A stretch of 64,000 nt of DNA from Crossaster papposus. Lineage: Eukaryota; Echinodermata; Asteroidea; Velatida; Solasteridae. The translations under genes and the position numbers were made by a program. A model generated the notes under the pieces. The model had not been told where the DNA came from, did no database searches, and worked only from the letters and a program-made list of their open reading frames with translations. Numbering within the stretch: position 1 is the first letter of the stretch; every line of letters starts with the position of its first letter. The DNA lies in contig JBAIAA010000119.1 in NCBI GenBank assembly GCA_037893245.1, positions 496,001 to 560,000 of the forward strand, read 5' to 3'. Below, piece after piece: positions 24,345 to 36,500 of the stretch.

Positions 24345-24510
24345 GGCAGTACTTGCCTCGTCATCCACCGCTGTCACCCGGGTTCGCATCCCGCCTGGGC
24401 CAATGCGGATTGGGTTTTCAGTCCCTGCCTGATGCTGTTGGTTTTTAGAGTTTTTTCACCTCTAAAACTGTAATTTCTTTTTCCTATGATCTTCTAATTT
24501 TGCAGGTTTT
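24345..24510 (+). mobile_element. SINE S1 copy
   Basis: B box GGGTTCGCATCCCGCC, CCAATGCGGATTGGGTTTTC, AGTCCCTGCCTGATGC and CACCTCTAAAACTGTAA. Ends where the G-rich tract begins. Confidence 0.65.
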
Positions 24511-24515
24511 GTTTT

Positions 24516-24832
24516 TTGAGGGAGGGGCAATCAGGAAAGAGGGGGGGGGGGGCAATTGGGGGAAGAGAGGGGGGGAGGGAGAGAGGGGCGGGGGGGCAAT
24601 TCTTTTGGGGGGCAATTCTTTTTGGGAGGGAATTTTTTTTTGGGGGGGGGGGAATTGGTTGGAGGAATTGGTGGGGGGGGGGTTTGAGGGGGGGGTTTGA
24701 GGGGGGGGTTTGAGGGGGGGGTTTGAGGGGGGGTTTGAGGGGGGGGGGGTTTGAGGGGGGGGGGGGGGGGTTTGAGGGGGGAGGGGGGATTGAAAGGGAA
24801 AAAATGGGGGGGGGGGGGGGGAGGGGTACAAT
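24516..24832 (+). repeat. G-rich minisatellite (GGGGGGTTTGAG)n
   Basis: About 300 bp almost without C on the plus strand: runs of 5-13 G separated by TTTGA, CAATT or A. Long frames on both strands (Pro-rich or Gly-rich) are composition artefacts. Strong G-quadruplex potential on the plus strand. Confidence 0.9.
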
Positions 24833-25026
24833 AAGCTCCTCAAATATGCCACTAGAGCAACAAACCACAGATTCCTACAAAGACCTTGGTTGAACACTAT
24901 CCACGGCTGTATAAATGTGTTTTGTCTACAAAAGTACCACTGTTTATAATGCTTTCATTGACCCGAAATGTGTCCACAGAACTGATGATTCACTCTCCAT
25001 CATCAATATTTTATTAATCTTTCTAG

Positions 25027-25103
25027 GATTGGGGGAAGGGGGAGGGGGGAAGGGGGAGGGGGGAAGGGGGAGGGGGGAAGGGGGAGGGGGGAGGGGGAAG
25101 GAG
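25027..25103 (+). repeat. GGGGGAAGGGGGA microsatellite
   Basis: Purine-only tract of GGGGGAGGGGGGAA units, about 200 bp after the larger G-rich block. Confidence 0.85.
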
Positions 25104-28100
25104 GGAGGTTGCAGTGCATCAATTACAATAGACGACATGTCAGTCAAAGCGTTTGAAAGCAAATGTACTTTTATTTTGGCCATTGAAAACAGAAAGCATC
25201 GAAGTTCAAGTATTAATAGTTCTTTCACTCAGGCCTGACTATGAAATGCTGGCTAGCGAGGTGGAACAGTCTATGACAGGACTAATACCTTGGAACCAAA
25301 ATGCACGACTGCTGTCCTGCAGGTTCAAGGCTCTTTGAGTAATTGTTGCTTTTAATTGGAAGCTCGGTACAATTTCATCAGGTGCATTTACATATCTCTC
25401 TTACTTGCTACACAATCAATCATAGTTTTGTGATATGTTAATCCGTGCACTGGATGTACAGGCACGGACAACTAGTGTTCCTATTTTTATTTTTTTTATG
25501 AAAACAAGGTCTGCAAAAAATAGTGGCGAGAGAAATCAGAAATTTCAAAATCAAGTTATCCTAATATTTTGCAAACCAAATTACGGTACTCTATGCAGGC
25601 ACGTTTCTGGGTACCGGAGGCCAAGCAATTTCCCTTTTCTAAACACGCACATTTTGAATGGACACTGCACTGGCAGACCTACGGTACACTGTACATGTAC
25701 TGGGTAGTTTAAGTTGACAAACTATGTAGTTCAAAAAGACATTCTAGAGTCACGCCTAACTAAATTAATGAATCAAGTCGGTCAAAAGTCTGACGTCTAA
25801 AATAATTAGGAGTGCCTAGGTACACTACGGTAGATGGCAAAAGAACGACTGCTGGAGTTTATAGAACAACCAACTCAGGATGACTTGATTTCAATTTGGT
25901 TTAATATGGAACACTTGTATGAACCCGATTTAAGGCTAGTCTACAGCTTTTAAGAGTTCACTAATTCCTAAAACAAACCACACTTTGAGAAACAAAACTT
26001 TCCATACTTGCATTTCTTTAATTTCCAGGAAAAGTTCATAATTTTCTCTAAATTAGGCCCTCAAAATTGAAGATTTCCAGTGTAAGAAAAGCAATAGTTA
26101 TTAGAAAACTAAAGGGTTCCTTTCTAGTTCTGTTTTAGTTCCTTCCTCTACATTGTTGTATTTCTGTCAGCAGAAGGAGCGAGTGATTTCATCTGCTTTA
26201 CTACAATTGTTTTTATTGTTGGTAACCAGGTGCTGCAAGGAGTGGCTGAGGGACCAAGTAGAAGGACTTCTGATCCCCCAATTGAGACCATAGCTGTAAT
26301 CTATCAATCAGTTTCTTCCTGGGCTGGGCCCCTGACCCTTTCTTATTGTGTACTTCCTCCTCCTAAGTGGCACCATACAGTATCTCATGCACAGCCTTTT
26401 TTTTCAGAGAACTTACCATGTCCCTGGTTGGATTATGATTATTAAATTGTTACAAGAAAACAGGTGGAAACAGGTTCTCTTGCTTTAGAAGTTTGTCCCC
26501 AACTCAAACATTCTCTTTTTAGTTTAAAGGTGCACTTAATTATAAAGAAGTTGTGCTCAAGTAACCATCTGGTGAGACAAGGAACACAAAGGACCTCTGT
26601 GGATACTGAATGGCAGCTGACCAACAGATGTGGTCAGTGGTTAGGTTATTGATGGCCTGCAGATGTGAGTTTCTATAGGATGCTGATGCTGAAGACAATA
26701 TTCCATAGTCAGATATAATGAAACTTTGTAAAGCAACAACCACAAGATGGCTTTCATCCTAAAGACATCTCAAATTGACTTATTCAATTGACCTATGCAA
26801 TTGACCTATTGTCGTTCACAACCATTATCCATCAGAGCATCTGTTGAACATTATATTATGATATTCCAAATCTTGGAAAAAGAAAAAACATTCCAAATAC
26901 GCACATTATTTGGGCGCATCGCGCATGTACGCCCTGACCGTTGAAACGCAATATGCGAATGCACATCAAATGCTCAACCTGCCCATAATCACGTTTTCAC
27001 ACTATTTTGTTTGCAACATTGACCAAGCCTCTCTAGCCTAGTTTATTATGTTTTAAGATCGGTGAAAAGATGATTGTGGGGAGCATTATTCAGGTATGCA
27101 TTATAATGAGCAACTGGAAAACAGAAAAGCTATTTTCCCCTACTTTTTATGATAAGTGATTGCCACAAATCTGCCCACGTGTACACGTGGGCATACATGT
27201 AGTTCAGAAGTCTCAGTTATCTGAGACAACTCCTGTATCTGGTCAGAGAGCGCGTATGCAATGATTCTCCGTACTATATGCTACTGCATGGTTTGCACAT
27301 CGCATTCACGTCCTGCACGCGTGTAAAGTTGTCTAAGGAGCATACCGGTAGCTCACAAATGTGATTGGCTAAATAAGACGGAACTGCACAGAGGTTGAAA
27401 TGAGTGTTTTTAGGTATTGGGAAAAATGATAACATTCTCCTTACAATGCTGTTTGTTGCACTTCAATCGGACATTCCATTAACAAGTTATGGTGGTTTAA
27501 CTTTCACATTTATCAACATGTCGCAAAAGTAAAATGTTGAGAAAAAGGCCTTTGAAGTTTCAAGTTTTTGTACATGTGATATGTACAAATGGCAATTCCC
27601 TATTCCCAGAACACCTCACAAATGGCATATAGGACAATACCTCTAATAAGCTCCAATCACTTTCACTTCTACCTACTGGTCAACCAAGCACCCACCACCC
27701 ACCCCTTCCCTTTCACCCACTGGTCATCCTACATCAGCAGACCTCTTGTGTACAATAATAAACACACTGATCCCTGGAGCACCCTTGTCTTAACATCATC
27801 TTGAGAACCACAGGCAATCCTTTCTGCCTCATCTGTGTAAACATCTAAACAGAGTGGTGACACAGGGGGTTTGGCTTAAATGGCAAGAGGCCACTCTGAC
27901 CAGGACTTCTTGGATAAATATACAACACAGGAGGAGCAGAAGTGAACTTTATGTAATATCTGTCACCCAAAATAGTTATCAAATGTTTGCATTGCTTCAA
28001 GCTAATTCTACTTGTAAACTATGTATCTTTGTACAAGGATGGATGGAGTCCAATCAGGTACCAGTACACACATGTGCACACCCTTTAGTGTTGATCATTT

Positions 28101-28547
28101 AGGCTCACTGACCACTAGTGCTCAAATGACTGTGGAACAATGCTGAAACAAATAAAGGCTCTGGTCAAAACACAGACCTTGAAGAATCATGCAGAGAATG
28201 TAGCCTACGTACACTTGTCTCAGTCTTGTCCCAGTCTTACCCCTTTCCCTTCCCCATCCCCCAACCCTGGCAAAAACTGCTAACCCCCCCCCCCCCCAAG
28301 CCAAAGCCGAATTTCCCCTCTTAATATACGTGTATCAGAAATAACTTTAAATTTAACAAGACATCATAGCACTGCATAGACACAGCTTTAAATATTCCCT
28401 TAATGCTTTTAAATTGTTGTACATGTATGTTTGTTTGTATTTATGTACCACAAATTGACATACTGGTATCGTCTTTGGACTTTGCTCACACGATGCATCA
28501 CTTGTATTGAAGATAATCAATCAGATTACTTTGAAAGTGTTTCTAAA
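25104..28547. other. No gene recognised
   Basis: Unique AT-rich sequence with scattered short frames but no splice-bounded, recognisable exon; a 15-nt C run lies near 28285. Confidence 0.35.
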
Positions 28548-28895
28548 TGTGGTATCCTGTGGAAACCTGAACACAACGATGGGAACAATAATTGGAGTCG
28601 AAAGGTCTCCACTGGGTATATTTCATAGACGAAAAAGGTTTTCATGTAAAGATTCATCATGGATTTTACTAGAGTTTATACAAGTTTATACTTTTATAGT
28701 GTTTGGGTTAGGATTATGTTTTGGGTTATGGTATAATATAGGTTATATAATGATTGGTCTAAATTTCAACCAAAGAAATTGTTGGCAGTCTAGTACTGGT
28801 ACTGTACGTACTGAGTATAGTAGTCTACACATTTTGTACACGAGAACCAAGATATGTCTCCACAGGAATACAAATGTGCAGATATGTGTACTTTT
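28548..28895 (+). mobile_element. M5 repeat, longest copy
   Basis: Left end TGGAAACCTGAACACAACG, right end ATGTCTCCACAGGAATAC, with GTTTGGGTTAGGATTATG inside; colinear with the inverse of 17202-17510. Confidence 0.6.
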
Positions 28896-30401
28896 GTTGT
28901 TGTAAATAGTCAATTTTCATATCCCTGTCATAATTTCTGTTTTCAACTCTGTTTTCAAGAAGTTTAAACTAGTCAATGTAAATTCTGCCTTGCTTAGGAA
29001 AAAACCCAAGACACCTAGAGAATCCCCACTCTCTAACTCTACATTCCACTACTTATCTCGTGAACTTGGGGTTAATTTCCAACAAAGACTGAACAGAAGA
29101 CGCAACCCAGCACACAAGCTCGCACACTCTGAGAGCCTGGAATCTCTTGAATAGTGGTTCAATTTACCTCCCGCAGTGCAGGAAGTTGGCTACTGGGACC
29201 CCACATGGGGAAGATGTGGTATCGGGCCAGTCCTGACTCAGCAAATGGTAGAGGTACATGTACTGGTAGTACAAGAATCACATTAGCTTGGGAAACTCCC
29301 GCTCTAATTGCTCACAGGAAATTTAACAAAATAGTTGCACGGACAAAAATATGGTTTTTTTCCTAAAATTGGCTTTTAGACTGGTTTTCACCTTTACATT
29401 TGGATCGGGTGCCGTGTAAGAGTGAAGGGACCAGCCATGTTTATTGTGAACATTCCCCCAGCTTTAATTGTTGACGTTTCAGTGAAGATTAGAGCTAGGG
29501 TTTCCTAAGCAAGGGTCAAATGGCCATCAGTTGTTTTTGGTGGTTTTTTTTACACAAAAGTATAGTGTAGAAAAGTAGAAATACCTAAACCAAAGGATAA
29601 CATGGAGATAGATTGCCTGCTTGTTTGAATACCTAAACACTACTCTTATTGGGGTACTGAACACGCCTCTTCTGTCTACCCCTTGATCTTCCAATTAATT
29701 CATATATTAAATTGTGACTAACTGAGCCTGGCAATTAAGTATTTCAAAGATAAAAACAGCTGAACCATTTATTTTGGACAAAAAAGTTTTTCGGTCTCAT
29801 GTCACACCAGTGCTTGTGAGTACTGAAAGACCTCGAGTACAAATCTCATACAAACACATGCAACATAATGATTTTGCCCTTTAATGCAGAACTGATACCA
29901 CAATTTGACACCACATACTACATGTATGTATTCCAGAGGGTCTATTCTACCACGCTGTGTAGACAAACCTAAGATGTTGTGGGAGTTGTACCACCACATT
30001 TTTGCCAGGTCCGTGCTCCTTGAATATACTACTACAAGAACATACACATGTACAGTCTTCTAATGCACAACTGCATTTCATGACCAGCAGGCCATGTAAT
30101 TGTTCCAAAAAAATAAAAAATAAAAATTTTTAAATTACGGTTGCTGGCCTGATCCCGCCTCGGATCAAGTTTTGCTAAAAATAATCTTGCACCTCAGCTC
30201 GGTGATGTTAAAATAATCCAAACGCGAACTGGTTAAGAGCGCTTCAGAATAATAACATCAACCCAAGGCAAATGCCATGGACCCACTCAGCAAGAGCAAC
30301 TTCTTTATAGCAAAATGAGAAACAGATACTTGCATACATTTATTTTAGTCAGGAGAAAGGTACCTGTGGGAACCAATTGATGCCAAAACTGAATCACTTA
30401 C
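28896..30401. other. ADAMTS-like intron 3, no further exon seen
   Basis: Downstream of the exon 3 donor on the minus strand. No second prodomain, furin-site or catalytic exon is recognisable. Confidence 0.4.
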
Positions 30402-30555
30402 CAGTCAATCCACAGCCGGAATTCTTGTTCAAATCCTGAAGAGCTGTGGTTGGATATACCAGGTGAGGTCTCGCACTTCCCTCCTCAGAAGAGGTGGAAT
30501 CTTCCAGAGGCTCCACAAAATATTGCGTCCCTTCAGGGGTTTGGAATAGTCCATG
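30402..30555 (-). CDS. ADAMTS-like exon 3: prodomain second part
   Basis: Acceptor CCCTTTTGCAG, donor GACTG|GTAAGT, 154 nt, phase 0 to 1. Encodes HGLFQTPEGTQYFVEPLED, then an acidic/serine linker, HLVYP and CGLT. It continues directly from CDGM of exon 2, matching the family pattern G-F-x-x-G-x-x-YFVEPL. The intron between exons 2 and 3 is 6719 bp. Confidence 0.85.
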
Positions 30556-33500
30556 CTGCAAAAGGGTGAAAGTATTCATTTAAGATTTATACAGATTTAA
30601 GGAAACATATTTAAAGTAGTTTACACCATTGGCAGATATCGACAAATTTTACTACCAAATTATTAAGAAATATTCTAAATTTGAAAGTAATTAATGATTC
30701 TAGGCATCCAGCAAAATGATTGCGCTAGATACCGGTATCATGTAATTGTTCCGAAAAATTGAATTTTATCTTTAAACAAATCCAGATTGCAAAGTCCGGA
30801 TCCCACCTACATGTATCCCATGATGATAACCACAGCTAAGGAAAATGACAATGAAAAGTATATAAATATATAAATATATAAATATAAGAAAAATATATAA
30901 ATATAAGATTCTTTCAACAACATGAGGGGGATTTAAACAATATACAGATAGCAATGTCTGAAGTTTCTTATTTTCAGTGCAATTTTGCCTACTTATTCAA
31001 CCAAGTCTGGCTAATATCTATCTACAAAACCTATAATGGCCAGCACTGTTGAGAAAACGTGCTTGATAATGGTAAACTTTCCAAGGACATAAATGGTAAA
31101 CTTTACCAAGATCATAATAATTCTTCCAGCACATTGACCTGAAGGGGGCTGGTAAATATTTACAATTATAAACGGTGTTGATATAAAGGGTTCTTGCCAC
31201 TTCCCAGGGTGTGTATATAGGTCATAATGCTGCTGTATAGAACTTCCAATCACCCCCAAACATAAAGGACTTTATACTACAAGGACTTGGGAGGTACTGG
31301 TGGTAACCTGTGCGTGATCACTGCATTGGCACACTAAAAACGACACATATTGTAGTGCCTGGTTCGCGCTTCGCGCTCGCATTACTTCTGATTAAGGTAT
31401 GTCCCCCCAAAAAAAATTTACAGAAGCGATTAACGCCCTTGGTTTGGTTGTTGCAGTATATTTTCAAAGCATGATTTTGTTTATTGTATTTTTGTTCCCT
31501 TTTAGTTTTAGAATCCTGCTGCCCACTGCCCAAAAGCAATTTCAATGGCTGTAAGTGTTATACCTAAACACAAGTTAGAAATACATTGTGATCCCTAATT
31601 AGGCTACGGTGTATCATTCCTATTAAAATTGGAGAAAGTTAGTGGTGGTGTTGAGAAACAGCTCCTGCTGTTACACTGTTTTTATTCTTTAAAGTTTCAT
31701 AACTATGCAAAATGTCCACCTTTTGCATATTTTGAGTTTTAGTAAATCAAGTCCAAGATAGAGTTTGTGACGATGCTACATTCCTGGTCGGGAACATAGA
31801 TTGACTTCAAAGAAAAGAAAAGTTTAGTTTTTATATGAACTGAACTGAACTGTTTCTACTTTTCTACTTTTCTACTTTTGTAGTTTGGACTTGTTGGGTC
31901 TATTTACAACCAGACAAGATTGGAGATCAAATAAAAAGATCAGGAAATAATAAAAAATTACAAACTTATTAAGAGCACACACCAGCACATTTGTATTCAT
32001 ATGGATAGTATTTAGTACTAACTGGTCTGAGAGTTAACGTTTTAACCAATTTGAATGCATATTATGAACTTTTTTTACTTACTCTTACTTTTACTTTTAT
32101 TATTTTTAAATAACTAAGTAATAATTTTATGAGCTGTTGATAAAACATTTTTGTTCTTATTGGATAATAAAGAATAAATACAAAGTCAAATAAAAAAAAC
32201 AATTAATGTTATGATACAGGTGTATGCACTTTTCTAATAGAATAGTGCAGCAAAATGATAATAAACATGTGGTAACCATTTGTGTGTAACACTCACTGTT
32301 ATTAATGCTGCTATAAGGGAGAAATTGTAATTTGCATGTGAGAAACGATATATTGTGGAGCTCTGTGGGAAGGAAACTCAAGGTTAAACCACAGTGGCAG
32401 CACCAAGAGGGTGCTACCTTTTTCTACCAATAAATCTGGGAAATGTACAGATCTAAGTGAACCCCCCTCTCTTTCAATCAGTAAATTTTTAAATTCCCAC
32501 TTGCCCTTGAATACAAATCAGGCGAGTTTTAGGTTCAGTAACATTGCACTCATGTTTTATCCATCTTCTGTCACAATCACTTCAAACTATTTCTTGATCC
32601 AAGAATGTCATTCCTCTATCAACAAGATTTGTGTAGCAACCACGCTGGTTGTGTATTGGTCTAGTTCAAATGCATACTGCAGACAGTTCTCTCTAGCATG
32701 TTCGTTCATAATGTTCAGAAGGCACTCTTAGACTACAACCAAAACGACGCCATCAAGCAGCTTTGGTTATGCGACATCATCATGTGGCTTTGGTTGTCAT
32801 TTTAGTTGCCCTCTTTAAGTGCTTACCAAGAAGTTCCCAGATGCCAAATCTGGAAGAAGAAGAACGCTAAGCTCTTATACAGCCGCTTTCTGCAACATGG
32901 CTAAAAATAAAAATATCTTCCCATATTTCACCTTTCCCAGACTTCTAGGTTTAAGGGTAGATTGTGAAAAGGTAGCAGATTTAAAGGTAGGATACACCAT
33001 TGGTAATTGCTTGAATTAGCAGGAATAGGTAGATTTAGGGGGTTGTATTTTATAGTAAATACCGTTTAACTGACCTGTCCAAAGTTTTACAACCATGGAT
33101 GCCGAGAAAAGCACGAAAAACAGCGTTTGTTTTCAACTGGCGCCGAGCAGTTATTCTTATGTTATTTGTGGTTTTTTCGTGATCGCCGTCCGGCGATCGC
33201 AAATTTTTCTTCATAAAATTCAATTTTTTAAGAATAATTACAGGATATCTAGCGCAATCATTTTGCTGGAGGCCTAGAATCATTATTTACTTTCAGATGA
33301 GTAAGATATTTCTTAATAATTCGGTAGTAATTTTTTTCGATATCTGCAAATGGTGTATCCATACTACCTTTAAGCTTTAAAACTCAAGAACCTAGTCACC
33401 TATGCTGAACTGGCACCACAGTTACACAAGGTATCCTTAGTTCTTTTCAGGGCGCTCACTGGGGATGTAAAATTGGTGCCAAAATAGCCCAGGGGCTGGG

Positions 33501-36500
33501 AAGTTCCATTGGGTCATGCCAAGTTCACCAACAATACTTGTAAAATACACTGCTAAGTCCTGTTTACTTCACAAATGCCTTGGAAGTGTGAGGATTAGTA
33601 CTTGTGAAATCTCTGTAATAAAAGGGATATTTGTAAACGGGAAGTTTGTTTATAATTGGGACAAATACATGTATGTATTCCTATACATCTACTGTATGTA
33701 GAAGCATATTATACTGTGGAGAGTTCTGTAACATTTGTGCAAGAATGAACATACCTTATTGGGTCATAAGTTTGGTACCGGTAGAAATTATGTGGTAATT
33801 TGTAGTTTTAGCAATTTTTGCTGCTGCATCTGTCTCCTGTAATCTGGAAAAACCTAGTAACTCTGTTGAATGCAAATTTGAGAAAACGAAGGAAAACTGT
33901 TTTGTTCCGATGCTACCATGGACGCTGTTTGCACGCATAAAAGTGTGTCCCCAGAATCAGCAAACGAGATTGGATCCCATCTCATCCCTTACCTAGTATG
34001 TCATGTATGTCATGTGTACTGACCTGGAAAAACCTAGCAAGTTGAATTGCTAGGTTTTTCACAGTACATCACAGTACATCATTACATTAGTATATACTTA
34101 CATGACATGCTACTGTAGGTTCTTCCAGATGAAAAACTGCCAACAGGGAAGAGTTTTACGCACTTTAACATTTTTAACTGAAGGGGGAAAACCTAGTAAG
34201 TCCAAATATGGGTCTAACTCAATTTTCCCCAAAATTTGACTTACTAGGTTTTTCAAGATTACAGGAGATGTATGTCAAACTCTTTGGTTTTGCCCTTCAT
34301 TGATGTGTTTTTATGAACAGTGTTGCTCAGTAGTGCTGGGCGAGTAACTCAAGTACTCAAGTTTTGGCTACTAGCTAGTAGCACTACTCGCAGTTTTTTA
34401 ACTAATCGATTACTTGTGCCAGGCCGAGTAGCAATAAATACTCGCGAGTAGTGATTGTTAGCAAGCGATGATTGATTGTTGACAAGTTGTGGTCAGACTC
34501 TACTACTATACTAATGACAATTGCGATGGTTTTACGATATGATTTTTATTGATTGTCTATTCTAACATGAGCGATAAAGGAAACCAAATTGCAGCAGAAG
34601 TCGCTGTGAATTTACTGTTATGCTCTGAATGAAAACACATGGTGATAAACACATGTGTGACCGTAATTGTAACCCTTGTGAAAAATGTGACAACTTCTAG
34701 TAAGTACTCGCAACTTAATTTCTTTGCGAGTACTCGAGTGGGAAAATCATTACTCACCCAGCCCTAATACTCAGTGTAATTGTCTCAAGAGATTTTGAGA
34801 AAATAAATCACTCCGGTAGGACTCACATATATGCGAAATACCTTTTTCCTGGTGAGTTTTACTGAAATTATGTTTAATTTGACATAATTCTTTTTGACAT
34901 AATTACAAGTCTTTTTGAGATTGTGTATGCCTGGCAAGCATTATACTGTGTCACCTTTGGCTTATCACTTCAGTAAAGTCTTAAGGTCGGCATGATTCAT
35001 ATCTTGAGGAAGTTGAATAAGTCCGGCAGATGTATCAAACTATCACTATTTAGGCGCAGAGGAAGTTTCGTCTTCAAAGAGGGGGACTATGTCTGCGACC
35101 ACAGGGTTAAGGAAATGCCTGCCTTGCATAAACACTAGCCTAAGCCTACTGCTTTCACTGAGTAATAGTACATGTTATGTATGTTTCCCTGCTAAACACT
35201 AACAGCTATTTGTTTTTAATGTTGCACAAGCCTACAGTAGCCTGCCTAATCTGGTTTTATTCAGCTTTTAGTTGGGAACCTGGCCCAAGAGAAACCAAAC
35301 AAATATGTGACCCGTTCCATCGAAATCAGGAATGAGTCTCGAAATAACTTTTTGAGATACGCATGCACATGGTGAGAAAGGGAATTTCATAAGCTTTCTA
35401 ATGATACCCATCACAAGTGTGTATCTTCTTAGGTTAACGAGTTATGGTCTGATGAAGATGACAGGTGTATATTTATTTGCCGAATCCACATTCCGAGAAA
35501 AACAGCTTTGAAATAAACAAAATTGACCAAAATCATACGAACAGCGCACACAAATCGTCTTCATTTTCATTTTTATTGATCGTTTTTACATACAAGACAT
35601 TAATGACAATAATCTGTGATAACTACACTTCCTAAAAATACAATGTTCCGAAAAACGACTTGGTCACGATTTTCACCCATGCGTTCACTTCAACGACCGA
35701 TTGCATAAAACGGCCCCAGCGACTTATTCCAGATTACGATGGAGCGGGTCACATATATCAACCATTTGGAGATCTACTATAAGTCTGCACCGAGGCTTTC
35801 AATTTTCTACTGAGAAACGGCTTTTTCGCTCTGTCGCCTAACAACAATTTTTGTTGGACTCTACATCAAGTAGTTTCGGTAATTGAAGACAAATTCAGCA
35901 TTTACTTTAGAATATTATAATAAAGGAGCTGAACATTTGAACAATAAATACAGAACATAAAAATAATACCATGATTGTTTTTCAGAAGGGACACACATCT
36001 TGATTTTCAGTCTGTAAAAACTACCAACTTTATTTGACTCAAAATAAAAAATTTAAAACCCACTCCCTGACTGACCATTTTTTTAAGTGGCGTGACCCTA
36101 ACGCTCTGCTAAATCCTGACCAGTAGTGGCTAACCCACATAATCCCTACATGTCAATTACTACAATCAAAATAAGACACCAACCAAGGCAGCATACATTG
36201 TACACATTAGAGAGCTCTTCTGTCACTGAGGCAGGGCCAGCAAGGGGCATGTCAAGTTGTCCATCATAAAACCTATGTCTATTGTCATCATCAAAGGATT
36301 AAAAAGGCCTGCAGGCCTTCCTGCAGCCTGGCCCGGCTTTTCAAAGGCTTTCCTGACTCATTGGACTCGCTGCTTCCTTATGGGTCCTTTCTCTATATGG
36401 AATGTTTAACAATAAGTTCTGTTGAAAAATAGAGGCTATCATTTTTTATAATTCAAAATGTTTACGAAACTGTTGGGATTTGTTCGATAAGAAAAAGTAA

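Noticed and set aside
24484-24897. Long proline-rich and glycine-rich frames on both strands
   Set aside because: They come from the G-rich minisatellite; all frames stay open because the tract lacks stop codons.
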